Source: Sinorhizobium americanum
GTDB taxonomy: Bacteria > Pseudomonadota > Alphaproteobacteria > Rhizobiales > Rhizobiaceae
Length of the DNA: 64,000 bases
Direction: 5' to 3'
Assembly: GCF_001651855.1 (NCBI RefSeq)
Contig: NZ_LNQC01000082.1
Coordinates: 345-64,344 of the forward strand
The position numbers and the translations under genes are program-made. Positions 17,117-26,446 of this stretch are shown here, one piece after another (positions within the stretch are counted from its first letter, which is position 1; the number at the start of each line of letters is the position of its first letter). The notes under the pieces were generated by a model, which saw only the letters and a program-made list of their open reading frames with translations, had not been told where the DNA came from and made no database searches.

Positions 17117-18883
17117 ATGCGTGATACTGTTCGAAATAATATGATTAGCAAGGGCCAAATCGGCCCATCACCAGTCCAAAATGGAACAATCAACCATAGG
17201 ATGTTGATGCTCAAAGTGCGTCGCGTATTCGTCGTGACGCTTCTTTATGCAGCACTGCTGAGCGCCTGTATCAACCTGCTACAGCTCACCTTGCCGGTCT
17301 ACATGATGCAGGTGCAGGACCGGGTTCTGAACAGCCAGAGCATGGACACCCTCGTCATGCTGACCATTCTGGCGGTCGGCGCACTCGTCGTCTTCGGCGT
17401 GCTCGAGTTCATCCGCGCCATGACCTTCCAGGCGATGGGCAGCGCGGTGGTGCGCTGGCTAAACCTGCCGGTCCTCACCGCCGCGGTCCAGGCGTCGGCC
17501 GATCAGGGACTTGGCCGCGCGACTCAGTCGCTCAGGGACCTCACGGAACTGCGCGGTTTCCTGACGTCCTCGGCCGTCAGCGCGCCCCTTGATGCCCTCT
17601 GGTCGCCGATTTTTCTCGGCGTTCTCTTTCTTCTGCACCCGCTCTTCGGGCTGATCGGCGCGATTGCGGTTGTGGTGCTCGTTTGCTGCGGTTTGTTAAC
17701 CGACCTGCTAACACGCCAGCTTATGAAAGAGGCAAGCCAGGCCAATATTGAGGCAGTGTCGAAAATAGGTGCGACATTACGTCACGCCGAAGCAATCGAG
17801 GCGATGGGGATGCTGCCGGCGCTGGCCAGACGATGGCGGGCCGCGCAATTGCATGCCTTGGCCGCGCTCGAAACGAGCGGGAGCCGGAGCCGGGCGATGG
17901 CCTCGATTACCCGCGGCCTGCGCCTCTCCATCCAGATCGTAGCGCTTGCCAGCGGCGCGCTTCTGGTGGTGGAGCAGGCGGTCACCCCCGGCGCGATGAT
18001 GGCGACAAGCATTCTCGTCGGGCGCCTGCTGCAACCCTTCGATTCGATCGTCGAAAACTGGCGGCAATGGGTGCTGGCCTTTTCGAGCTGGCGACGGATC
18101 GAGGCGGCGCTGAATCAGGATCTCGTAGTCCGCCAGACCATGCCGACACCGCCTTCGCAAGGCGATCTCGTCGTCGACAAGCTGGTCTACGCCGCCCCCG
18201 GCGTGGAGGTGCCGATCATCAAGGGCATCTCCCTGACTCTCTCGCCCGGCGAGGTGCTCGGTATCGTCGGCCCCTCCGCCGCCGGCAAGTCCACCCTGGC
18301 ACGCCTCCTCGTCGGCATCCTCAAACCGACGGCCGGCGGGGTCTTCCTGGATGGCAACAACGTCTATCTCTGGGAGCGCGGCTCGTTCGGGCGGATGGCG
18401 GGCTATCTGCCGCAATCCGTATCGCTGCTCGAGGGCACGATCCGTGAAAACATCGCCCGCATGGAGGAAAGCGATCCTCATAAGGTGCTCGAGGCGGCGC
18501 GGCTTGCCGAAGTCCACGACATGATCGGGCGGCTGCCGCTCGGCTACGACACGCCGGTCGGCGACGGCCAGCTGAGCCTTTCGGGCGGGCAAAGGCAGAG
18601 AATTGCGCTTGCCCGATGCCTTTACGGCCGGCCGCGGCTGATCGTGCTCGACGAGCCGAACGCCAATCTCGATGCGATCGGCGAGCGGGCGCTCGTCCGC
18701 GCCATCGAACAGGCGCGCAACGACGGCGCCATCGTCGTCATGATCGCCCACAGGCCCGCGATCATGCAGGTCGCTGACAAATTGCTCGTTCTCGAAGGCG
18801 GCCGAATCACTCAGTTCGGACCGCGCACCGACGTAGTCGCTTCCATGCTGCCTGGCGAAACACGGCGCGAAGGAACCTCTTGA
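17117..18883 (+). CDS. wgdA: Type I secretion ABC transporter WgdA (ExpD1)
   Basis: A 588-residue fused permease-ATPase of the PrtD/HlyB type. Residues about 40-320 contain the transmembrane domain (VFVVTLLYAALLSACINLLQ, TLPVYMMQVQDRVLNSQSMD). The ATPase follows, with Walker A GPSAAGKST near residue 385, the signature LSGGQRQRIALARC near 487 and Walker B LIVLDEPNANLD. There is no N-terminal peptidase domain. It would export WgeA together with WgdB and an outer-membrane TolC-like partner not in this window. It is the first gene after the divergent wggR promoter; wgdB starts on its stop codon. Confidence 0.92.
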   Translation: MRDTVRNNMISKGQIGPSPVQNGTINHRMLMLKVRRVFVVTLLYAALLSACINLLQLTLPVYMMQVQDRVLNSQSMDTLVMLTILAVGALVVFGVLEFIRAMTFQAMGSAVVRWLNLPVLTAAVQASADQGLGRATQSLRDLTELRGFLTSSAVSAPLDALWSPIFLGVLFLLHPLFGLIGAIAVVVLVCCGLLTDLLTRQLMKEASQANIEAVSKIGATLRHAEAIEAMGMLPALARRWRAAQLHALAALETSGSRSRAMASITRGLRLSIQIVALASGALLVVEQAVTPGAMMATSILVGRLLQPFDSIVENWRQWVLAFSSWRRIEAALNQDLVVRQTMPTPPSQGDLVVDKLVYAAPGVEVPIIKGISLTLSPGEVLGIVGPSAAGKSTLARLLVGILKPTAGGVFLDGNNVYLWERGSFGRMAGYLPQSVSLLEGTIRENIARMEESDPHKVLEAARLAEVHDMIGRLPLGYDTPVGDGQLSLSGGQRQRIALARCLYGRPRLIVLDEPNANLDAIGERALVRAIEQARNDGAIVVMIAHRPAIMQVADKLLVLEGGRITQFGPRTDVVASMLPGETRREGTS

Positions 18884-20307
18884 TGATCACAGAGCCGATC
18901 GTGCCCATGCGCCCTTCTGCGCAGCAACTGGCAAAGACCGACGATCCGGATCGCCGCCTGCCGATGAGCTTCCCCGTGGCGCAGCCGGCAGGCGCGGTCG
19001 ACGCCGAGCTCATCGAAGACGACGCGAATTCGTCGCTGCGCCGCCTCGTCATTGCAGGCCTGGCGACGATCCTCGTCGCCTTCGGCGGCTTCTTCGGCTG
19101 GGCGTTTTCAACGGAACTCAGCAGCGCCTCGGTGACCAACGGCACCGTCATCGTTGACACGAAGCGCCGGACGGTCAGTCACTTCGAAGGCGGCGTGCTC
19201 AGCCGCGTCCTGGTTCAAGAAGGCGACCACGTCGTCGCCGAGCAGCCGCTCGTCAAGCTCGAGGATACGCGCGCCCGCTCCGACCTGCAGGCCCTGCAAA
19301 GCCGGCGCGTTGGGCTGATCGCAAAATTGGCACGCCTCAAAACCGAGCAGATGGGGGCGACGGCGATAAGTTTTCCCGCCGACCTCGCCAATGCCGAGAC
19401 CGTCACCGCCGATGATGCCGTCACGGCGGAAACCTCTTTCTTCATGAAGCGCCGCGAGGCCAAGAGCGGGCGACTTGAGATCCAGCGCAAGACCATCGAG
19501 GAATATTCCGAAAAGGCGAAGTCGCTCGCCACCCAGATTCAGGCGACCGACCGGCAGATCGAACTGATCAAAGAACAGCGATCGGCAATCGCGACTCTGG
19601 TGGACAAGGCCTTTGCCCAACGCTCGAAGCTCATCGAGATCGACGCGCGACTGAGCGAGCTTGCCGCATCACGCGGGGAGCTCGTGGGCGACAGGGCGCA
19701 GGCCGAGAAGGCCGGGTCCGGGGCCGAGCTCGCATTGACGGGAATCGAGAGCGATTTCCAGTCGGAGATTGCCGGCGAGATCACCACGGCCCGGCTGGAA
19801 CTCGCCGATGTCGAGGAGCGCATCACGGCGGCGAAGGACGTGCTGCGCCGCCTCGAGATCCGCGCCCCGCAGGCCGGAGTCGTCGCCAATATCCAGCTTC
19901 GCACGCCGGGGAGCGCCGTCACCCCCGGCCAGCCGTTGCTTGACATCGTGCCGGAGGACGAGCCACTGCTCATCGAGATGCGCGTCAGTACCCGCGACAT
20001 CGACAGCATCGCGATCGGCTCCAAGACGCGGATCCGTCTGACGGCCTATAACCAGCGTTCGCACCTGCCGCTCGACGGCACGGTCACGTATGTCGCGGCG
20101 GACCAGTCCGTGGATGAGAAATCCAACTTCGCCTATTTCGTGGCGCGCGCCGAGATCGCTTCGCAATCGCTCGCCGCCAACCCCGATATCCGCCTCTACC
20201 CCGGCATGCCCGCCGAGGTATTGATCGTGCACAAGCCGCGTTCGGTCATCGATTACCTCGTCTCGCCGGTCAGCAACAGCCTCAACCGCGCCTTCCGGGA
20301 AGACTGA
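18883..20307 (+). CDS. wgdB: HlyD-family periplasmic adaptor WgdB (ExpD2)
   Basis: A 474-residue membrane-fusion protein. The ATG at 18883 overlaps the wgdA stop by one base; a TTG three bases earlier is also possible. A cytoplasmic N-terminus leads to one transmembrane helix (RRLVIAGLATILVAFGGFFG). Then come the lipoyl halves (VSHFEGGVLSRVLVQEGDHV and IRAPQAGVVANIQLRTPGSA), a long alpha-helical hairpin (about residues 130-320) and the beta-barrel domain (SKTRIRLTAYNQRSHLPLDG). Partner of WgdA in type I secretion of WgeA. Confidence 0.9.
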   Translation: MITEPIVPMRPSAQQLAKTDDPDRRLPMSFPVAQPAGAVDAELIEDDANSSLRRLVIAGLATILVAFGGFFGWAFSTELSSASVTNGTVIVDTKRRTVSHFEGGVLSRVLVQEGDHVVAEQPLVKLEDTRARSDLQALQSRRVGLIAKLARLKTEQMGATAISFPADLANAETVTADDAVTAETSFFMKRREAKSGRLEIQRKTIEEYSEKAKSLATQIQATDRQIELIKEQRSAIATLVDKAFAQRSKLIEIDARLSELAASRGELVGDRAQAEKAGSGAELALTGIESDFQSEIAGEITTARLELADVEERITAAKDVLRRLEIRAPQAGVVANIQLRTPGSAVTPGQPLLDIVPEDEPLLIEMRVSTRDIDSIAIGSKTRIRLTAYNQRSHLPLDGTVTYVAADQSVDEKSNFAYFVARAEIASQSLAANPDIRLYPGMPAEVLIVHKPRSVIDYLVSPVSNSLNRAFRED

Positions 20308-20336
20308 CGATGCAAGTTTCAGGACAGCCGCAATTT

Positions 20337-20356
20337 ACTTCAAATTTCGAATTGAA
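20337..20356 (+). promoter_or_regulatory. Candidate WggR operator upstream of wgeA
   Basis: ACTTCAAATTTCGAATTGAA shares the TTACTTCAAA start and TTGAA end with the two sites at 15023 and 16953, with a longer spacer. It sits 214 bases before wgeA in an AT-rich 263-bp gap that otherwise holds no gene. The gap probably contains the wge promoter. Confidence 0.45.
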
Positions 20357-20570
20357 TTATAAGTATTACGCCGGCAATGTTCCTTAAATATATTGTGCCA
20401 ATATTAACACACGTTCTGTTCAATATCCAAATTGCGCAACTATTAGCATAGTGGCCATCGGTTAGTTTCGGTACTACTGTTGCCTTCTGGTTTTTCGCAG
20501 TGCACACTCCGGCCGCGTTGTCCTCGGGGTTCCGTGCGATGACGCCTCAAACGGCGAAGAGGAGAAGCAG

Positions 20571-21230
20571 ATGGCCACTTTGGAAGGCGGCGCATACGAC
20601 GACGCCCTGTTTGGCTCTCGCTTTGACGATTTCATCCGCGCCCATGGTGGTGATGATTTTGTCGGCGGAGGCAACGGGCACGACGTCATTTTCGGTGACG
20701 CGGGTAACGACCTGCTGTTCGGCGGCAACGGGAACGACGTCCTGTTTGGCGGGGAAGACTCAGATATTCTCTATGGAGAGAACGGCAACGACATCCTGCT
20801 CGGCGGTTCGGGCGCGGATCTCCTGTACGGCGACAACGGCAGCGACGTCCTGGTTGGCGGTGCCGGCGACGATTTCCTGATCGGCGGCCACGGCCATGAC
20901 GTGCTCATCGGCGGTGCCGGTAACGACATCATCAACGGTGGGTCCGGTTCCGATATCCTGTCGGGCGGCGAGGGCAGCGACGTCTTCGTCTTCGACGGCG
21001 GCGGCGGCAACGACGTCATCCTCGATTTCGCCCCGGGCGAAGACGTGCTGCAGATCTCGAAGGGCATCAATGGCCTCGACATCACCTCGGCAGACGACCT
21101 CGCCTCGCGTATCACCCAGGTCGGCGGCAATGTCGTCATCGATCTCGGCCATGGCGACACGCTGACGCTGGTGAACACGGATGCGGACGACATCCAGGCC
21201 AATCCGGAAAACTACTTCACGGTCCACTAA
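20571..21230 (+). CDS. wgeA: Secreted RTX calcium-binding protein WgeA (ExpE1)
   Basis: A 219-residue acidic protein made almost entirely of glycine-rich nonapeptide repeats (GGxGxDxxx). Examples are GGNGNDVLF, GENGNDILL, GGAGDDFLI and GGSGSDILS, over about residues 25-145. Such repeats bind calcium in a parallel beta-roll. There is no N-terminal signal peptide, and the C-terminal 60 residues would carry the uncleaved type I secretion signal. WgdA/WgdB just upstream are the expected exporter. In S. meliloti WgeA is needed for galactoglucan secretion. AGGAG lies eight bases before the ATG. Confidence 0.93.
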   Translation: MATLEGGAYDDALFGSRFDDFIRAHGGDDFVGGGNGHDVIFGDAGNDLLFGGNGNDVLFGGEDSDILYGENGNDILLGGSGADLLYGDNGSDVLVGGAGDDFLIGGHGHDVLIGGAGNDIINGGSGSDILSGGEGSDVFVFDGGGGNDVILDFAPGEDVLQISKGINGLDITSADDLASRITQVGGNVVIDLGHGDTLTLVNTDADDIQANPENYFTVH

Positions 21231-21359
21231 TAGGTTCAGACGCGGGATGCGGGCGGAAGCCACAGAGATTCTCCCCATCCCGCTCTTACTTGAAATGGCG
21301 CGTCCTGCCCTCCTCCCGCGGGGCGCGCCTTTCCCTCCAGCAGTCAAGAGGAGTGGTGG

Positions 21360-23609
21360 GTGACGTTCGACGACCGAGCGCGGGATGCCAGCGGCAATTT
21401 CGACAAAGCGAAGGCCTTCCGGCTCGCATCAGAGGCGGCCGTCATCATCTGGGACATTCCAGCCGCCCTTCCGGTCGCGGCCAAGTACACCCTTTCCCTG
21501 CCGCATCAACCGGTCCCGCTCGTCAGCATGATGGTGCCGCTGGCGAATGGCCGCCATCGCGTACTCTGGGCCTTGCGGCCGCGAACCGAGCCGGAACAAG
21601 TCGAGATTTCGGCTGAATGCAGCAACCTTCAATCTTTCGTGCTACGGCCCGTCCGCGACCTGCCCGCGCTCGATGTGGAGGCGCTGTTTGCCGATCTTTC
21701 GCCGGAGGGCTGCCTAAAGGTCCTCAACAATCTCCTTACGGCCTGGCGCAGCGCACTGCGCCTTTCCCGAGACGCGCTGTTCATCGGTGCCGTCGAAGAT
21801 GCGCTTTACGCGCTGACTTCAGGGCCGCGTCCCGCCAATTTCCTCTGCCCCATCGCCGAGGGCCGGTATCTGGTCGAGACCGCCATCAGCGCGGAATTTG
21901 GCGAGATCGGCGCCATCTATGCGCTCGGGGCGAACGGCATCCTGCCGCTCTCTTCGCATTTTCTCGTCGGCGCGCAGCCGGCGCGGGCGCACCGACCCTG
22001 CCACTTCGTCATCGAATCGCCCCGGCCCACGCAGCCGCTGCTCTTCGTGTTCCTCGGCAAGAAGGGCATAGCGCTTCGCGAGCTCTCCACCGGCAAGACC
22101 CGCTATCCGAACCTCCAGACGTTGTGGGCCGAGCACCGCGGCGCAGCGCCATTGCGCGAGTTCGTCGTTCGGTGGCTCTCGGGTCAGCCGGAGGGTGGCG
22201 CGGCGACGGCCGTCGACCTGCAGCTTCGGCTCCCTTTGCCGTCAAGGCAGATCGTCAAGTCCGGAACGCACCCGGCCGCGGAGATCGACCTTGCGCTGGT
22301 GCTTTCCGGCGGCCTCATTGCCGGCGGCTGGTACCATGACCCGACATCCACTTTCGCTGGGATCGACTACCTAAAGGAAAACGGCACCGCCCTGCCGCTC
22401 GACGGAAACTGGTACACGTTTCCGGCCTGGGCACGCGGGGCGGAAGAGGGCTCCCGAACCGATGTCACCGGTTTCGTTGCCTGGCTTCCGCTCGATCAGC
22501 CCCCGGGTGTTCTGCTCCAGCCGCGCTTTCAGATGCGGCTTGCCTCGGGCGCGGCAAAACCGCTCGTGCCGAAACCGCAGCCCTTCGAGCCGGCGGCGCA
22601 GCGAAACCGCATCCTGCGCGCCGTGCCGCCGCAGCACGCGATCGACCAGGCCTTCCGGACGATCCTTGCCCCGGCAATCGAGGACGTGGAGCAGCGACTG
22701 GGCAAGACGATCACGGTCGACTGCACCAAGGATTACGGCCTGCATGAGAAAGCACCCCTCGTTTCGATCGTGGTGCCGCTTTACCGGGTCCTCGACTTCC
22801 TCCGCTTCCAGCTCTCCGGCATGGCGACGGACCCGTGGATCGTCAGCAATGCGGAGATCGTCTACGTCTTGGATTCCCCCGAAATCCAAGACCAAACGGA
22901 ACATCTGCTCGGTGGGCTGCACCTGCTGCACGGGCTACCGATGAAACTGGTGGTGATGAACCGCAACGGTGGCTATGCGCGGGCCTGCAATGCCGGCGCG
23001 CGATTTGCGCGCGGCGCGGTTCTCGTCATGCTTAATTCCGACGTCGTTCCTCGCGCCGCGGGCTGGCTGCAGAAGCTTGCCCGACCGCTTCTCGACGAGA
23101 TGAAACTCGGCGCCATCGGTCCCAAGCTGGTTTTCGAGGATGGTTCGCTTCAGCATGCCGGGCTCTATTTTGCGCGCGACAAGCGCGGCGTCTGGATGAA
23201 CCACCACTTCCACAAGGGCATGCCGGGAGATTATCCCCCAGCGCAAGTTCCCCGCCCTGTCCCCGGCGTCACCGGAGCGTGCCTCGTCGCGCGCAGGGAC
23301 ATCTACGAGCTCGTCGGCGGCTACACGGAAGACTATGTCATCGGCGACTACGAGGACAGCGACCTCTGCCTGAAGATTCGCAGGGCCGGCTTCGACATAG
23401 CCTATGAGCCGTCCGCGTCTCTCTACCATTTCGAGCGCCGGTCGATCCGCCGCAGCCAGGACTACATGCGCGGCGTCGCCAGCCAGTACAATGCATGGCT
23501 GCACACCGAGCGCTGGAACGGCGTCATTGCCGAACTGATGGCTGCCCGACTGAGCGCCGGCGAGGTGGGCGCCTCCCTCAACAAAGCCGCGGCGAGGAGC
23601 GCCGCATGA
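21360..23609 (+). CDS. wgeB: Family 2 glycosyltransferase WgeB (ExpE2)
   Basis: A 749-residue protein starting at GTG after AGAGGAG. The first 450 residues are beta-rich, with a segment SGGLIAGGWYHDPTSTFAGI that resembles parts of WgeE and WgeF. The GT2 domain begins near residue 469: PLVSIVVPLYRVLDFLRFQL, IVYVLDSPE, GYARACNAGARFARGAVLVM and LNSDVVPRAAGW (the metal-binding Asp motif), EDGSLQHAGLYF, GVTGACLVARRDIYE and GDYEDSDLCLKIRRAGF with the general-base region. It should transfer a sugar to the growing repeat unit. It overlaps wgeC by four bases. Confidence 0.88.
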   Translation: MTFDDRARDASGNFDKAKAFRLASEAAVIIWDIPAALPVAAKYTLSLPHQPVPLVSMMVPLANGRHRVLWALRPRTEPEQVEISAECSNLQSFVLRPVRDLPALDVEALFADLSPEGCLKVLNNLLTAWRSALRLSRDALFIGAVEDALYALTSGPRPANFLCPIAEGRYLVETAISAEFGEIGAIYALGANGILPLSSHFLVGAQPARAHRPCHFVIESPRPTQPLLFVFLGKKGIALRELSTGKTRYPNLQTLWAEHRGAAPLREFVVRWLSGQPEGGAATAVDLQLRLPLPSRQIVKSGTHPAAEIDLALVLSGGLIAGGWYHDPTSTFAGIDYLKENGTALPLDGNWYTFPAWARGAEEGSRTDVTGFVAWLPLDQPPGVLLQPRFQMRLASGAAKPLVPKPQPFEPAAQRNRILRAVPPQHAIDQAFRTILAPAIEDVEQRLGKTITVDCTKDYGLHEKAPLVSIVVPLYRVLDFLRFQLSGMATDPWIVSNAEIVYVLDSPEIQDQTEHLLGGLHLLHGLPMKLVVMNRNGGYARACNAGARFARGAVLVMLNSDVVPRAAGWLQKLARPLLDEMKLGAIGPKLVFEDGSLQHAGLYFARDKRGVWMNHHFHKGMPGDYPPAQVPRPVPGVTGACLVARRDIYELVGGYTEDYVIGDYEDSDLCLKIRRAGFDIAYEPSASLYHFERRSIRRSQDYMRGVASQYNAWLHTERWNGVIAELMAARLSAGEVGASLNKAAARSAA

Positions 23610-24448
23610 GCGAGACCGCCCTCAGCCCTACAACCGAACCCGCGGTGCCTTCCGCTCGTGAAGAACGTGTCCAATGGCTCCTCGAGACGATCGAGCGCAA
23701 CCGTTTTCTGCCGCACCCGGATCCGAACAGCGTTTTCGTCGGCGACGGTGACTTCAGGGCGGTTGGCACCGAGTTTCTTGGCCATTTCATCCGGATGGGT
23801 GGGTTGCAGCCGCAGAGCCGAGTGCTCGACATCGGCTGCGGCATCGGCCGGATGGCCGTTCCGCTTACGCAATATCTGGACCTAGAGAAGGGCCGCTACA
23901 GCGGCATCGACCCTGTCGAGGGCGGCATCGGATGGTGCCGCCGCTTCATCACCCCGGCCTATCCGAATTTCACCTTCCAGCGGATTGACATCGAACACGA
24001 CCTCTACAATCCGAAGGGTAAGGTCAGCGGCAAGGCGCTGAGGCTGCCCTATGCCGATCGCCATTTCGATTTCGCCATCATGACCTCGGTGGTGACGCAT
24101 CTGCCGGCCGACGAGGTGCTCGTTTACCTCAGCGAGGTCGGACGGCTCCTCAAGGCCGGCGGCCGGCTGTTCATGACCGCCTTTGTCGTCGACCAGGTGG
24201 CGGCGGCGAACGAGGGCGGCAGGCGTGACCCGCGCCTGGCCTTCGAACGCCATGGCGACGGGCCTTGCTGGTTCGTTCCGGACCTGCCGCCGCTCGCCGC
24301 CGTCGGTTTTGACGACGGCTTTCTCGACAGGGCGCTGGAGCGCGCCGGCCTCGCCACCGTGCTGATATCGCTCGGCCACTGGCGCGGGCAGGCGGCGGAT
24401 CACTACCAGGATGTCTTCGTGGCCGAGTGCCGGGGAGGTGGCGGTTGA
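23606..24448 (+). CDS. wgeC: SAM-dependent methyltransferase-like protein WgeC (ExpE3 position)
   Basis: A 280-residue protein starting at the ATGA overlap with wgeB. The class I methyltransferase fold is clear: RVLDIGCGIGRMAVPLTQYL (SAM-binding motif I), YSGIDPVEGGIGWCRRFITP, FDFAIMTSVVTHLPADEVLV and a typical LLKAGGRLFMTAFVVD beta-strand 5 region. Substrate is unknown; a sugar O-methylation or a tailoring step on the polymer are possible, although methyl groups are not a known part of galactoglucan. The C-terminus overlaps wgeD by four bases. Confidence 0.8.
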   Translation: MSETALSPTTEPAVPSAREERVQWLLETIERNRFLPHPDPNSVFVGDGDFRAVGTEFLGHFIRMGGLQPQSRVLDIGCGIGRMAVPLTQYLDLEKGRYSGIDPVEGGIGWCRRFITPAYPNFTFQRIDIEHDLYNPKGKVSGKALRLPYADRHFDFAIMTSVVTHLPADEVLVYLSEVGRLLKAGGRLFMTAFVVDQVAAANEGGRRDPRLAFERHGDGPCWFVPDLPPLAAVGFDDGFLDRALERAGLATVLISLGHWRGQAADHYQDVFVAECRGGGG

Positions 24449-25707
24449 GCGCACGCATTCTGGTCGCCGCCCACAACCACCCCGCGCTCCACCCCGGGGG
24501 CACCGAGATTTTCGCGCACGACCTCTTCCGTGCCTATCAGCGTGCCGGATGCGAGGCGATCTTCCTCGGTGCCACGAACCAGATCCATCGCGAGGCACGG
24601 CCAGGCACGAGCTTCCAGGGGATCGGCCCGGCGGGGGACGAACTCCTGCTGTGGTCCGGTCACTTCGACCGCTTCTTCATGAGCCAGGTCGACCTCTACG
24701 GCATCGTTCCGGACCTCGAAGAGCTCTTGCGCGACTTCCGGCCGGATGTAGTTCACATCCATCACCTGCTGCTGCTCGGCGCAGAGTTTCCGCATATCGT
24801 GCGCCGCACCCTGCCGGACTGCCGGATCGTGATGACGCTGCACGACTACTACCCGATCTGTCATCACGACGGGCTTATGGTGCGCACGAGCGGCAAGGAA
24901 CTTTGTCATAAGGCAAGCGCCGACCGCTGCCACGCCTGTTTCAAGGACATACCGCTCGATCGCTTCACGCTGCGCGAGCAGCATCTGAAAGCCCTTCTGC
25001 GGACGGTGGACCGTTTCGTTTCTCCGAGCCGCTTCCTCAGGCAGCGTTTCATCGAATGGGGGCTTGCCGCCGAGCTGATCAGCGTGATCCCGAACGGCAT
25101 CCCTGTTCGCGCAGCCCCGGCGCGACCGGACCGGAACGGCGGCGGCCGGCCGATCTTCGGTTATTTCGGCAATCTCAATCCCTGGAAAGGGGTGCCCGTG
25201 CTGCTCGAAGCGGCGCGACAACTCATTGCGGATGGGTGCGAATTCGAGCTCCGCGTCCATGGCGGGGCGCCGTTCCAGAGCGAAGGCTTCCTGGACGAGA
25301 TTGCCCGGCTTTTTGGCGAAACCGCCCCCATCGTGCAGCAACGCGGCCCCTATCGACGCGAGGACATCACCGAGCTCGTTGCCGCCGTCGACTGCACCAT
25401 CGTGCCGTCCGTCTGGTGGGAAAACGCCCCGCTCGTCGTCGGAGAGGCGCAGGCCCTCGGCAAGCCGGTGATCGCCAGCAATATCGGCGGCATGGCCGAA
25501 ATGGTCGAAGACGGCGTAAACGGTCTTACCGTTTCACCCGGCGATCCGCGAGCGCTCGCCTCCGCCATGCGCCGGATCATCGATGATCCAGATCTGCAGC
25601 GCGATCTTACTGTAAATGCCCGCAAGCCCGACGACATCGACACGACCGCCCGGCGCTACCTCGATCTAATCGAAACGATCGAGCCGGCGCGCATCGAGGC
25701 GGCATAG
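24445..25707 (+). CDS. wgeD: Family 4 glycosyltransferase WgeD (ExpE4)
   Basis: A 420-residue GT4 protein. The TTG start in a TTGA overlap with wgeC is preferred (GGGGAGG just upstream); GTG 24427 is an alternative. N-terminal domain: ARILVAAHNHPALHPGGTEI, then LHDYYPICHHDGLMVRTSGK with a cysteine pair further on (RCHACFKD). C-terminal domain: IFGYFGNLNPWKGVPVLLEA, PSVWWENAPLVVGEAQALGK (EX7E region) and ASNIGGMAEMVEDGVNGLTV. It is a close paralogue of wgeG in the same operon, sharing the PICHxxG and CHxCF segments. Confidence 0.87.
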   Translation: MSARILVAAHNHPALHPGGTEIFAHDLFRAYQRAGCEAIFLGATNQIHREARPGTSFQGIGPAGDELLLWSGHFDRFFMSQVDLYGIVPDLEELLRDFRPDVVHIHHLLLLGAEFPHIVRRTLPDCRIVMTLHDYYPICHHDGLMVRTSGKELCHKASADRCHACFKDIPLDRFTLREQHLKALLRTVDRFVSPSRFLRQRFIEWGLAAELISVIPNGIPVRAAPARPDRNGGGRPIFGYFGNLNPWKGVPVLLEAARQLIADGCEFELRVHGGAPFQSEGFLDEIARLFGETAPIVQQRGPYRREDITELVAAVDCTIVPSVWWENAPLVVGEAQALGKPVIASNIGGMAEMVEDGVNGLTVSPGDPRALASAMRRIIDDPDLQRDLTVNARKPDDIDTTARRYLDLIETIEPARIEAA

Positions 25708-25719
25708 GGGGGAACATCG

Positions 25720-26439
25720 ATGGCGACCATTTCAAATGCCGCACCGGAACAGGACAATGCGAAGCCGATGAGCGGCCGGGTCGATGCTATCGACCAGGGC
25801 CGGCTCTACGGATGGGCCTTCGATCCGGCAACCCCAGACAAGCGGCTGAGCATCCGCGTGCTTCTCGACGGCGGCGTCATCGCCGAGTCGATTGCCGACC
25901 GCAATCGCCCCGACCTCAGGCGCAACGGCATTGGCGATGGCAGCCACGCCTTCGAGATTCCCTTGCCGGAGACGGCTGCCGCGCGTGTCGCCGACCTCGT
26001 GGTGACGGCACTGGACGGAGGCGGCGTGGAACAGAAGTTGCGCGTTCCCCGGCCCGACGAGCAGGCGGCCGAAGCCTTGATCGCTGCACCACTCACCAAG
26101 GTGCTCGACAAGCTCGACGTGCTGATGGCGGCGCAGCGGCAGTTGCAGGTGTCGCAGCGCTCGCTCCAGCGCAACCGGGTCGACGAGAGCGACGACGAAA
26201 CGGCCGGGCTCGGCCCCATCCGCGAGGAAATCACCAAACTCGGCGTCGAGATCGCCCAGAGGCTGGACGATCTCGACGTCCAACTCATGCGGCTCGACGG
26301 AGTCGTCGCGGCGATGGAGAAGAACGTCGGCGGCTTGCAGAAGCGTTCGAACGGGGAGCTGAAGCCATTGCTGCTGCTCCTCTTCGTTCTCGTGGGCTTC
26401 GTGGCGGGCGCAGCCCTCTCGCTCCTTGCAGGATCCTGA
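25720..26439 (+). CDS. wgeE: WgeE (ExpE5 position): beta-domain plus C-terminal membrane anchor
   Basis: A 239-residue protein of unknown function. Residues about 12-110 form a beta-rich domain beginning GRVDAIDQGRLYGWAFDPAT, related in its GWxxDP core to segments in WgeB and WgeF. A helical region with heptads follows (MAAQRQLQVSQRSLQRNRVD, KLGVEIAQRLDDLDVQLMRL). The C-terminus is one transmembrane helix (LLLLLFVLVGFVAGAALSLL), so the protein is probably tail-anchored in the inner membrane. It may hold the glycosyltransferases together at the membrane; this is inference. Confidence 0.75.
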   Translation: MATISNAAPEQDNAKPMSGRVDAIDQGRLYGWAFDPATPDKRLSIRVLLDGGVIAESIADRNRPDLRRNGIGDGSHAFEIPLPETAAARVADLVVTALDGGGVEQKLRVPRPDEQAAEALIAAPLTKVLDKLDVLMAAQRQLQVSQRSLQRNRVDESDDETAGLGPIREEITKLGVEIAQRLDDLDVQLMRLDGVVAAMEKNVGGLQKRSNGELKPLLLLLFVLVGFVAGAALSLLAGS

Positions 26440-26446
26440 GGCGGTC

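Noticed and set aside
20590-21000. Regular short repeats in a 400-bp stretch, CRISPR-like at first sight
   Set aside because: They are the glycine-rich calcium-binding nonapeptide codons of wgeA, with no spacers and a continuous reading frame.
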